Shown: positions 1-5,846, counted from the first letter of the stretch. The stretch: 5,873 nt of DNA from UBA6022 sp036382575 (GCA_036382575.1 DASVHL010000050.1:1-5873), one strand, 5' to 3'. Numbers and translations: made by a program. The notes: generated by a model not told the origin, from the sequence alone.

Positions 1-1374
1 ACTCTCTCTGGTGGTGAAGCGCAGCGTATTCGTTTGGCGACACAGATCGGATCTGGTTTGCAGGGTGTGTTGTATGTACTCGACGAACCGTCGATTGGTT
101 TGCATCAACGTGACAATGATCGCTTGATCATGACACTAAAGCATCTTCGCGATCTAGGAAATACTGTTCTTGTCGTTGAGCACGATGAAGACACGATTCG
201 TCACGCCGACTATCTACTTGATATTGGTCCAGGCGCCGGAGTGGCTGGGGGTAATGTTGTGGCTGCCGGTACACCAGAAGAAGTAGCAAATAATCCTGAC
301 AGTATGACGGGTCGTTATTTGTCAGGTGCCGAGAAAATTGCTGTACCTAAAAAACGACGCGCGGTTATTAAAGACCGTGAATTGATTATTCGTGGTGCCA
401 AAGAAAACAACTTGAAAGATATCGATGTGTCATTCCCACTGGGCGTTATGACTGTCGTCAGCGGTGTCAGTGGTAGCGGTAAATCGACACTGGTTAATGA
501 TATTTTGGCAAAGGAACTTTCAGCTCGATTGCATCGTTCACATGTTGTGCCGGGCTCTCACGAAAATATCGAGGGTATTAATCATCTTGATAAAGCTATC
601 GTGATTGATCAGTCTGCTATTGGCCGCACACCACGTTCGAATCCAGCAACCTATACCGGTGTCTTTACGCCAATTCGTGAACTATTTGCTGGTACTCCAG
701 AGGCAAATATCCGCGGGTACAAGGCCGGACGCTTTAGCTTTAACGTTAAGGGTGGACGCTGTGAAAACTGTCAGGGTGATGGGGTTATTAAGATTGAAAT
801 GCATTTCCTGCCTGACGTGTATGTTGTCTGTGATGTCTGTAAGGGTAAACGCTATAACCGCGAAGCACTTGAAATTAAGTACAAAGAAAAGACAATTAGT
901 GACGTACTGGAAATGACTGTCGAACAGGCTGCTGAGTTCTTTGAGAACATTCCAACAATTGCTCGTAAGCTAACGACGCTTGTAGAAGTGGGTCTGGGTT
1001 ACATTCGCCTAGGTCAGCCAGCCACAACCTTTAGTGGTGGTGAAGCACAGCGTATTAAACTTGCAACCGAACTATCTCGTCGTGCAACTGGTAAGACGCT
1101 GTATATTCTCGATGAGCCAACGACAGGACTTCATAGCGCCGATGTTAAGCGTCTACTTGGTATTTTGCAAAAACTCATCGAAGGCGGAAATAGTATGGTT
1201 ATTATTGAGCATAACTTGGATGTTATTAAATCTGCCGATCATATTATCGACATGGGTCCAGAGGGTGGACTTGGCGGTGGCGTGGTTGTTGCCGAGGGTA
1301 CGCCAGAAGAAGTCGCTAAGGTGTCTGCTTCATTCACAGGTCAATATCTGAAGACGATGCTGAAAAACAAATAA
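1..1374 (+). CDS. uvrA: UvrABC system protein A, 3' part (5' truncated by window edge)
   Basis: UvrA is the ATP-dependent damage-recognition subunit of bacterial nucleotide excision repair; as a dimer it loads UvrB on lesions in the cytoplasm. The frame is open from base 1 (457 residues visible; the family is usually about 940), so the N-terminal half lies outside. The fragment opens in the ABC signature of the first ATPase (LSGGEAQRI, residues 2-10), followed by Walker B LDEPSIGLH (D28, E29) and the H-loop His61. The second ATPase has Walker A GVSGSGKST (residues 155-163, Lys161), a zinc module CxxC-x19-CxxC (Cys254, 257, 277, 280), signature FSGGEAQRI (344-352), Walker B LDEPTTGLH (D371, E372) and H-loop His404. 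All catalytic and zinc residues expected for this half are present. It ends in TAA with no co-directional gene close behind; the next two genes run on the other strand. A TTG at base 34 is an internal leucine codon, not a start. Confidence 0.98.
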   Translation, partial: TLSGGEAQRIRLATQIGSGLQGVLYVLDEPSIGLHQRDNDRLIMTLKHLRDLGNTVLVVEHDEDTIRHADYLLDIGPGAGVAGGNVVAAGTPEEVANNPDSMTGRYLSGAEKIAVPKKRRAVIKDRELIIRGAKENNLKDIDVSFPLGVMTVVSGVSGSGKSTLVNDILAKELSARLHRSHVVPGSHENIEGINHLDKAIVIDQSAIGRTPRSNPATYTGVFTPIRELFAGTPEANIRGYKAGRFSFNVKGGRCENCQGDGVIKIEMHFLPDVYVVCDVCKGKRYNREALEIKYKEKTISDVLEMTVEQAAEFFENIPTIARKLTTLVEVGLGYIRLGQPATTFSGGEAQRIKLATELSRRATGKTLYILDEPTTGLHSADVKRLLGILQKLIEGGNSMVIIEHNLDVIKSADHIIDMGPEGGLGGGVVVAEGTPEEVAKVSASFTGQYLKTMLKNK

Positions 1375-1382
1375 ACTCGTCT

Positions 1383-1426
1383 AAAAGTGAAACTGTCCGC
1401 GTCATCCTGAATGGACGACGCGGACA
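1383..1426 (-). terminator. Strong hairpin terminator, minus orientation
   Basis: On the minus strand the arm TGTCCGCGTCGTCC (1426 to 1413) pairs with GGATGACGCGGACA (1407 to 1394) around the loop ATTCA. This gives a continuous 14-bp stem including one G.U wobble. It is followed by the T-rich run GTTTCACTTTT (1393 to 1383). On the plus strand the wobble becomes an A.C mismatch and no T-run follows (TACTGCTAG), so the element is built to stop minus-strand transcription. It could end the small minus-strand transcript and any dedA read-through. As a roadblock hairpin it may also protect the uvrA 3' end, which lies 19 bases away. The T-run is interrupted by CA, so efficiency is uncertain. Confidence 0.65.
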
Positions 1427-1433
1427 TACTGCT

Positions 1434-1452
1434 AGAGTGATACTACCACTCT
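1434..1452 (-). other. Hairpin presenting the small ORF's stop codon in its loop
   Basis: On the minus strand AGAGTGG (1452-1446) pairs with TCACTCT (1440-1434), leaving the five-base loop TAGTA (1445-1441). The amber stop codon of the 14-codon frame is exactly the first three loop bases, and the last two sense codons (GAG TGG) form the 5' arm. The closing pair is G.U in this orientation and A.C in the other. A terminating ribosome would have to open this stem. It may only stabilise the RNA, or it may couple translation to RNA stability or to the downstream terminator. Confidence 0.45.
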
Positions 1453-1487
1453 TCCTTCATGCCGATGTCGGCTTTTGATGGCTTCAT
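1443..1487 (-). CDS. Putative 14-residue small protein (MKPSKADIGMKEEW)
   Basis: An ATG-to-TAG frame of 14 codons lies in the gap between uvrA and dedA. The start is supported by AAGGCGG (1500-1494), one base from the ideal AAGGAGG, six bases ahead of the ATG. The ATG is the first usable start after the in-frame TGA at 1550-1548. The peptide is hydrophilic with balanced charge (Lys 2, 5, 11; Asp7, Glu12, Glu13), has no signal or membrane segment, and ends in Trp. A promoter lies just upstream and a terminator just downstream, so the frame fills a complete small transcription unit. It is co-directional with dedA, starting 102 bases after the dedA stop. I do not recognise the product. It could be a genuine microprotein, a leader peptide without a downstream gene, or a chance frame in an sRNA. 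Its length alone gives no statistical support; the case rests on the surrounding signals. Confidence 0.42.
   Translation of the reverse strand: MKPSKADIGMKEEW
1461..1472 (-). repeat. Short perfect palindrome inside the small ORF
   Basis: GCCGACATCGGC on the minus strand folds into a 4-bp GC-rich stem (GCCG/CGGC) with the loop ACAT and covers codons 6-9 (Ala-Asp-Ile-Gly) of the small frame. On the plus strand it is followed by TTTT, so it could act as a weak terminator for uvrA, but a 4-5 bp stem is marginal. It may equally be part of the fold of the small transcript. Confidence 0.3.
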
Positions 1488-1493
1488 AATACA

Positions 1494-1500
1494 CCGCCTT
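1494..1500 (-). promoter_or_regulatory. Shine-Dalgarno sequence of the small ORF
   Basis: AAGGCGG on the minus strand matches the consensus AAGGAGG at six of seven positions, with a six-base spacer (TGTATT) to the ATG at 1487. The strength and spacing are comparable to those of the two plus-strand genes in this window (AGGAGG and GAGGAG). This is the main reason to take the 14-codon frame seriously. Confidence 0.5.
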
Positions 1501-1523
1501 ATAGTTGGTGGAGCAGTAGGATT

Positions 1524-1551
1524 ATTATAAACCTCTTCATATATCCGTCAA
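1524..1551 (-). promoter_or_regulatory. Sigma70-type promoter for the small transcript
   Basis: On the minus strand TTGACG (1551-1546, five of six to TTGACA) is separated by 16 bases from a perfect TATAAT (1529-1524). The predicted start is near 1517, about 30 bases ahead of the small ORF's ATG. It is the closest match to consensus that I see in the window. It lies downstream of dedA and points toward the uvrA 3' end, so it cannot serve either long gene as a normal promoter. Confidence 0.6.
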
Positions 1552-1552
1552 C

Positions 1553-1575
1553 CGCTGTTCGGCAATTGTTCAGCG
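1553..1575 (-). repeat. Inverted repeat between dedA stop and the small promoter
   Basis: CGCTG and CAGCG form a 5-bp inverted repeat with a 13-base loop that contains the direct repeat GAACA...GAACA. It abuts the -35 box on its upstream side and lies 15 bases beyond the dedA stop. It could be a weak dedA 3' hairpin or a protein-binding site at the promoter. It has no T-run, so I do not call it a terminator. Five-base arms can occur by chance. Confidence 0.2.
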
Positions 1576-1589
1576 AAGTGAGATACTAT

Positions 1590-2264
1590 TTATCTTCCGC
1601 GCTTAAAGACAGTGGCTAGTTGACGCTTCGTACCATTCCAAAGAGCGGTGCGTTGTTTCTTGTCTTTAAGAATGTGAATAGCTGGCGGTAGAACAGATAT
1701 AAAGATAATACCGAAAATGACAGGTAGTAGGATTGTATCGATCTCTATACCGGCTTTGGTGAACCAGTCACCTGTGAAATAACCTAGGTAGGTAACGCCA
1801 GCAGCCCATAGTAGACCACCGATTAGGTTAAACATTAGGAAACGCTTGTATTCCATCTTAGCAACCCCGGCCACAACTGGGGCAAAAGTACGAACGATTG
1901 GAATAAAGCGGGCGATAATAATTGTCTTGCCGCCATATTTCTCGTAAAAATCCTGAGCTTTTTGTACGTTTTCTTGTTTGAATAGCAAAGAGTTCGGTCG
2001 AGTAAAGACTTTCGGTCCAACTTTGCGACCGAACGTGTAGCCAACACTGTCACCGACAACTGCGGCAATAAATAAAATAAATACCAGCAGGTGAATGTTA
2101 ACATTTAAAAATCCAGTATAAGTCAGGAATCCTGCAGTAAAGAGTAGGCTGTCACCTGGTAGAAAGAATCCAATAAGTAGTCCTGACTCGGCGAAGATAA
2201 CCGCTGCGATGCCGATTACGCCCACAAATTTAATAAAGTCAATCAGGTCTACTCCAGGAATCAT
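1590..2264 (-). CDS. DedA family (SNARE-associated/VTT) integral membrane protein
   Basis: This 224-residue polytopic membrane protein belongs to the DedA family, whose members are needed for envelope integrity and proton-motive-force homeostasis; some have been shown to flip or transport phospholipids or undecaprenyl phosphate. Family hallmarks are plain: the acidic pair Glu26 and Asp38 (12 apart) around GFFLPGDSLLF, the GDSVGYTFGRKVG stretch at 71-83, and FIPIVRTFAPVVAGVAKM (120-137) with Arg119 and Arg125 (6 apart), followed by F..N..GG..W (142-153). This matches the spacing of the functionally important Glu/Asp and Arg/Arg pairs in E. coli YqjA/YghB. Hydrophobic segments lie near 10-35, 40-70, 114-134 (re-entrant), 143-165 and 176-198, followed by a basic cytoplasmic tail. 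The length is normal. The start ATG has a weak AAGAG five bases upstream. The gene is divergent from the L25 gene. The substrate cannot be inferred from sequence. Confidence 0.95.
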   Translation of the reverse strand: MIPGVDLIDFIKFVGVIGIAAVIFAESGLLIGFFLPGDSLLFTAGFLTYTGFLNVNIHLLVFILFIAAVVGDSVGYTFGRKVGPKVFTRPNSLLFKQENVQKAQDFYEKYGGKTIIIARFIPIVRTFAPVVAGVAKMEYKRFLMFNLIGGLLWAAGVTYLGYFTGDWFTKAGIEIDTILLPVIFGIIFISVLPPAIHILKDKKQRTALWNGTKRQLATVFKRGR

Positions 2265-2274
2265 ATGCTCTTAT

Positions 2275-2303
2275 TTTAGCACGAGAGGGGAAAATGCTAT
2301 AAT
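2275..2303 (+). promoter_or_regulatory. Promoter of the L25 gene, extended -10 type
   Basis: TG-C-TATAAT (2295-2303) is a perfect extended -10. A weak -35, TTTAGC (2275-2280), lies 17 bases upstream. Transcription would start near 2310, giving a leader of about 20 bases containing the AGGAGG ribosome site. The extended -10 can compensate for the poor -35. It overlaps the divergent dedA control region. Confidence 0.6.
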
Positions 2304-2304
2304 A
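2299..2304 (-). promoter_or_regulatory. Candidate dedA -10 element, overlapping the L25 -10
   Basis: On the minus strand TATTAT lies over the same bases as the L25 gene's TATAAT, within the near-palindrome CTATAATAG. It would give a dedA leader of about 28 bases. No good -35 is visible at the right distance upstream. An alternative -10, TAAAAT (2278-2273), would give an almost leaderless dedA message. The choice is open. Confidence 0.3.
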
Positions 2305-2321
2305 GATGGTAGACCGAATTT

Positions 2322-2327
2322 AGGAGG
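2322..2327 (+). promoter_or_regulatory. Ribosome binding site of the L25 gene
   Basis: A perfect AGGAGG lies only three bases from the ATG at 2331, closer than usual. It fixes that ATG as the start, and no competing in-frame start lies upstream in the short leader. Strong initiation fits a ribosomal protein. Confidence 0.7.
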
Positions 2328-2330
2328 ACT

Positions 2331-3017
2331 ATGAACGACATTACATTAAACTTAGATGAACGAACAGCCGAAGGTAAACAAGTTACCAAACTGCGCAATG
2401 ATGGATTTGTTCCAAGTGTGGTGTATGGTGGCAAAGCCGCGCCTATCTCAACCCAGTCAAATGCTGTAGAGACGCTAAAAGCTGTCCGCGCTGCCGGCAA
2501 GCACAGCCCAGTGCACCTGACGATTGATGGCAAGAAAAAACTTGCGATTATCAAAGCGATTGATTTTGATCCAGTAAAGCACACGCTACGTCACGTTGCG
2601 TTTCATACCATCAAGCAAAACGAAAAAATTGTTACAGAAGTGCCAATCGTTTTGGTTGGTGAAGGTGAAAGCGCTGCAGAAAAAGCAGGCTTGATCGTTC
2701 TACAGGCAATCGAGAAAATGGAAATCCGTGCGCTACCTGCCGACCTTCCGGAAGCTCTAGAGATTTCTATTGTTGATCTTGCGACTGACGAAGACAAGTT
2801 AACTATTGGTGATATTAAACTACCTAAGGGTGTTGAATTCGCTGATGTCGACCAAGATACTGACCTGGTTGTTGCAAACGTGTACGAACCAAGCGCACTC
2901 CAGGCCGCTAATGATGCTGCTGGTGGTGACGCCGAAGACGAATCAGCTGTCGAATCTGAGAATGGAACTGAAGAAGCTCCTGCTGCAGATACTGCTGCAA
3001 AAACTGACGAAAAGTAA
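2331..3017 (+). CDS. rplY: Large-subunit ribosomal protein bL25 (Ctc/TL5 family)
   Basis: bL25 binds 5S rRNA in the central protuberance of the 50S subunit; the long Ctc/TL5 form, as here, has an extra beta domain and is often linked to general stress. The protein has 228 residues. Residues 1-95 form the 5S-binding domain, with the family pattern LDERTAEGKQVTKLRNDG, then VPSVVYGG (27-34) and DFDPVKHTLRHVAF (78-91). Residues 96-188 form the C-terminal beta domain, with TEVPIVLVGEG (102-112), ALPADLPEALEISIVDL and the LTIGDIKLPKGVEF stretch. Residues 189-228 are a low-complexity Ala/Glu/Asp tail, common in this family and probably disordered. The usual HVDF is HVAF here. It has its own promoter and terminator, so it is monocistronic, and pth, its frequent neighbour elsewhere, is absent. 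The alternative symbol ctc is equally defensible. Confidence 0.95.
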   Translation: MNDITLNLDERTAEGKQVTKLRNDGFVPSVVYGGKAAPISTQSNAVETLKAVRAAGKHSPVHLTIDGKKKLAIIKAIDFDPVKHTLRHVAFHTIKQNEKIVTEVPIVLVGEGESAAEKAGLIVLQAIEKMEIRALPADLPEALEISIVDLATDEDKLTIGDIKLPKGVEFADVDQDTDLVVANVYEPSALQAANDAAGGDAEDESAVESENGTEEAPAADTAAKTDEK

Positions 3018-3045
3018 TTAACTTACGTCATTGAAAATTATAAAT

Positions 3046-3075
3046 GGACTCGGTAAAACGAGTCTGTTTATATTA
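3046..3075 (+). terminator. Rho-independent terminator after the L25 gene
   Basis: GACTCG (3047-3052) pairs perfectly with CGAGTC (3059-3064) around the loop GTAAAA, with a possible outer G.U pair. It is followed by the T-rich TGTTTATATT. It begins 29 bases after the L25 stop and separates that gene from the helicase gene. The stem is short and the tail interrupted, so strength may be moderate. Confidence 0.65.
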
Positions 3076-3076
3076 C

Positions 3077-3105
3077 TAGACAAAATTTAAAAAATATACT
3101 TTAAT
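3077..3105 (+). promoter_or_regulatory. Candidate promoter of the helicase gene
   Basis: TAGACA (3077-3082, five of six to TTGACA) and TTTAAT (3100-3105, five of six to TATAAT) are separated by 17 bases, inside a strongly AT-rich stretch (about 3072-3130). The leader would be about 46 bases. A second possible -10, TATAGT (3122-3127), lies nearer the gene but has only a poor -35. AT-richness makes chance matches likelier here. Confidence 0.45.
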
Positions 3106-3147
3106 TTATTTTTATTTCCTGTATAGTAATAGGCAAAGAGAGACAAC

Positions 3148-3153
3148 GAGGAG
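3148..3153 (+). promoter_or_regulatory. Ribosome binding site choosing the GTG start of the helicase
   Basis: GAGGAG lies five bases ahead of the GTG at 3159. This ideal spacing supports GTG rather than a later ATG as the start. The first in-frame ATG lies many codons downstream, beyond Walker A-proximal sequence, and has no comparable site. Confidence 0.65.
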
Positions 3154-3158
3154 CTACC

Positions 3159-5846
3159 GTGAATCTATCTGCTGAACGTCCAAAGAAATACGATCCATCG
3201 GTCGCGCCATATGCTGCTGGGCGCTATAAATACGGTAATTCTGACTTGCCGTTTGCTTATTACAGAGATGAATTCGATCCTTTTTTAGCAAGTATCCAAG
3301 ATAAAAATACACCGGTTGCTATGGTCGCAGGCCCTACAGGCTCTGGTAAAACGACAACTGTTCCGCAAGCGGTGTATGAATCTGGGTTGTTTGATAAGAC
3401 ATATGTATCTGCTGGAAAAATCTTTTTGGTTCGTGAGGCCTATGAACGATGCGTCGCTGAAATGGCGCAGGTCATGGGAATTGAAGCTGCAAAGCGAACA
3501 GTTGGCTACGCAACATCAACGGAAGGTGCACTGCATCAAGATAACAAAATTGTTTTTGTTACTCACGGCTATGCATCACAAAAAATGCATCACGACGGTA
3601 GCGATATGGCACGCAATTCACTTTATATTGCTGACGAATATCATGAACGTGATAAAGAGGGCGATGTCTCTGTCGAAGTGGCAAAAATGTATAACATTCC
3701 TACTATGTTAATGAGTGCAACACTTGACGTTGATCGTTTTTCTAATCACCATACAAGCCATGATGGTTTTACGCCAGCACCAGTTTTTGAAGTTGAAGGT
3801 CGACAATTTAACATTGAGCATAAAACGATGGAATTTTCGACTGATGCTGCCGTGTGGGCTATCGAGAATGGATACGACACCCTCTATAATTTACCTGGAA
3901 TTGGTGAGATTGAAGCTGAGATGGGTCGTATTCGCCGCTTAACTAAGGCACCATTTATTGCACTGCCATTACATGGCGAACAGTCGGCTGCCGAACAGCG
4001 GCGCGTTACACAGCAGTATGATAAGCCTCGTTTAATTCTGGCTTCGAAAATTGCCGATTCAGGTGTCACGCTGAGTGTTGATGCGGTCGTCGATGCTCAG
4101 TTGGAGCGAACTGTCGAGCTACGTAACGGTGTCGAAACATTAACGACACGACGTGCTTCAAGGGCGACATCTCAGCAGCGTGCTGGGCGAGCGGGTCGTG
4201 ACAAAGATGGTATATATATTCAAGGCCGCTATCCAGAGGCGCCAGCATATCTTTATGAGGGTGATCAACCTGAATTTAGTCGACCTGAGATCCTAGATAA
4301 CCGTGTAGATGGTACGGTACTACGATTGGCTCAGTCCAACTTGACGATTGAAAAAATCAATCTACTTGATCGACCAACGACAAGAGAAATCGATCGAACT
4401 AATAATCGCTTACGTAATTTAGGAGCGTTTAGTATTGAAAATACTTTGACTGAGCTTGGCGAGGAAATGGCACATCTATCTCTCCATCCTAGTCTCGCTC
4501 GAATGCTTGTAAAATCACGTGAATACAGCGAAGACGTGCATCGCTATATGGCAATTGGTGCTGTTGTGCAACAAGTTGGTGGTGTTGGTATGCGCATGAA
4601 AGACAAAGAATCATGGCGTCAACTTTCAAAGGACAAGAATGCTGATTTTCTTCGCGATCTAGATGTTTTCTTGCGAGCGCGAACAATGAGCGATAGTGAG
4701 CGTGATAAGTTTAACATTGTTGATCAGCGAATTGATAAGGTTGAAAAACAGCTCAGTACTATTTTGCGACGTGAAGATTTGGATGATATGCAAGAAGACC
4801 GACTTGCTACCGAGATTGAACGACAGCAAATGTTAGAGTGCATTGTTGCTGGGTCTGAAGAGCTTTATTTCCATCGCAACCAGGTAACCTACAAGGACAT
4901 GAATCGTCGTCAGAATCGTCGTATGACACCGAATAGTTCTGTGAAAACGACACGTATGATTGCTGGTCAGCCGTGGAACCAGGAAGAGATGCGACCAAAG
5001 ACCATGGTGGTTAATCCGGGGCGTCGTATCAAAAATGCTATTAGCGTTGATGCGGAATTGTTAAAGCGATCCGCACCAGAGCGTTGTTCATATCGAGATG
5101 TCGATTTTGCACTCGAAGAAGATGGCTCGATCGTCGTATTGCGTGAGTTACTGTTTGACGGTCAGCCAACTCGTGATTTAAGTAAGGCGCCTCTACAAGA
5201 ATCAACCCCAGAGCTGCGACAATTTGTGATCAATGGTCTATTCCAAGAAGTACTTCGTAATGAAGATGCACTTCCTGAAAGCTTAAAAGCATTTCGCGAT
5301 GAAGTTGTTGCCCTCCGTAAATATGAACATCGGTCGTTAGAGCCAATTGGCGTAGAAGATATTTTGACAGACATTCAATTAGAAATCGATCAAATTATTC
5401 CCGAAGATGCCTGGACGCTTGAGGAAATTATGCAGCATGCAGATGCGAATTTTATTCGTGGATTCATGACTAATGAACAGCGTCGTCAGATCGAAGACTC
5501 ATCGCCAAGCCGGATTGTTGTTACGGGTAATGATGGTAGAAAGATTGATGTTACAGTCGAGTACCAAAATCATGATGCCGAAATTATCGTAAAGGATTAC
5601 GACGATGTGCGTAATCTACCGCCATTTATTCCCGAACTTGATGGCCGAATGGTTATGGTAAAAGTTGAAAGCTCTGGTAAAGTAGAGAGCTTACAGGTTG
5701 TAACGAGTGGTAAATATGCTGGCAGCCGTGAACAGCGCCGTGGTGGTCGTGTTCTTTCAGCCATGGGCTATGCTCCTCAGCAACATATGCAGCAATCCAC
5801 TCGGCTCAATAACAATACACGACAATTCAACACGCGTAACAAATAA
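3159..5846 (+). CDS. DEAH-type ATP-dependent RNA helicase, HrpA/HrpB-like, divergent
   Basis: This 895-residue superfamily 2 helicase probably remodels RNA or RNA-protein complexes in the cytoplasm; its target is unknown. Motif I is GPTGSGKTT (58-66, Lys64). Motif II is DEYH (159-162) instead of DEAH. Motif III is SAT (186-188). Motif IV-like is LPLHGEQSAAEQ (269-280). Motif V is LASKIADSGVTL (294-305). Motif VI is QRAGRAGR (340-347). Motif Ia lacks the usual QPRR and reads GKIFLVREAYERC (86-98). Residues 400-475 match the winged-helix/HA2 region (LLDRPTTREID, LTELGEEMAHLSLHPSLARML). A charged, probably helical stretch lies at 510-560. Residues about 770-855 resemble the HrpB C-terminal domain (QIEDSSPSRIVV, then GRKIDVTVEY and a DGRMVMVKV strand). 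The tail (857-895) is rich in Arg, Gln and Asn. It sits alone between its own promoter and the window end. The helicase call is secure; the HrpB relation is inferred from pattern memory. Confidence 0.93.
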   Translation: MNLSAERPKKYDPSVAPYAAGRYKYGNSDLPFAYYRDEFDPFLASIQDKNTPVAMVAGPTGSGKTTTVPQAVYESGLFDKTYVSAGKIFLVREAYERCVAEMAQVMGIEAAKRTVGYATSTEGALHQDNKIVFVTHGYASQKMHHDGSDMARNSLYIADEYHERDKEGDVSVEVAKMYNIPTMLMSATLDVDRFSNHHTSHDGFTPAPVFEVEGRQFNIEHKTMEFSTDAAVWAIENGYDTLYNLPGIGEIEAEMGRIRRLTKAPFIALPLHGEQSAAEQRRVTQQYDKPRLILASKIADSGVTLSVDAVVDAQLERTVELRNGVETLTTRRASRATSQQRAGRAGRDKDGIYIQGRYPEAPAYLYEGDQPEFSRPEILDNRVDGTVLRLAQSNLTIEKINLLDRPTTREIDRTNNRLRNLGAFSIENTLTELGEEMAHLSLHPSLARMLVKSREYSEDVHRYMAIGAVVQQVGGVGMRMKDKESWRQLSKDKNADFLRDLDVFLRARTMSDSERDKFNIVDQRIDKVEKQLSTILRREDLDDMQEDRLATEIERQQMLECIVAGSEELYFHRNQVTYKDMNRRQNRRMTPNSSVKTTRMIAGQPWNQEEMRPKTMVVNPGRRIKNAISVDAELLKRSAPERCSYRDVDFALEEDGSIVVLRELLFDGQPTRDLSKAPLQESTPELRQFVINGLFQEVLRNEDALPESLKAFRDEVVALRKYEHRSLEPIGVEDILTDIQLEIDQIIPEDAWTLEEIMQHADANFIRGFMTNEQRRQIEDSSPSRIVVTGNDGRKIDVTVEYQNHDAEIIVKDYDDVRNLPPFIPELDGRMVMVKVESSGKVESLQVVTSGKYAGSREQRRGGRVLSAMGYAPQQHMQQSTRLNNNTRQFNTRNK

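Larger units (their letters stand above)
1383..1517 (-). ncRNA. Predicted ~135-nt structured transcript (small mRNA or sRNA)
   Basis: This is the inferred RNA running from just after the -10 box TATAAT (1529-1524) to the T-run after the terminator hairpin. In order it carries a short 5' leader of about 30 nt, a Shine-Dalgarno AAGGCGG, a 14-codon frame, a hairpin that presents the stop codon, and the terminator stem. Two of its hairpins gain a G.U pair when read on this strand and have an A.C mismatch on the other, which supports minus-strand transcription. It resembles no RNA family I recognise (not tmRNA, 6S, SRP RNA, RNase P or tRNA). It may be a messenger for a micropeptide, a regulatory RNA, or both. 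The transcript ends are estimated from promoter and terminator geometry, not observed. Confidence 0.4.

Noticed and set aside
34..36. TTG at base 34 as a start codon for uvrA
   Set aside because: The frame is open to base 1 and encodes the ABC signature LSGGEAQRI upstream; the TTG is an internal leucine codon of a truncated gene.
1341..1445. Read-through of the small ORF's TAG, giving 33 further codons to a TGA at 1343-1341
   Set aside because: The extension crosses the terminator stem and runs into antisense uvrA sequence. Nothing indicates amber suppression, and the openness is explainable by chance.
1443..1487. Tryptophan attenuator leader peptide
   Set aside because: There is only one Trp codon, no biosynthetic gene downstream on that strand and no competing antiterminator structure that I can see.
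1553..1575. Inverted repeat as a dedA terminator
   Set aside because: The 5-bp arms, 13-base loop and lack of a T-run make it too weak; the later hairpin at 1394-1426 is a better transcript end.
2297..2584. Minus-strand open frame of 95 codons inside the L25 gene
   Set aside because: It lies antisense to a well-conserved ribosomal protein gene, has no ribosome site and shows no family pattern; it is a shadow.
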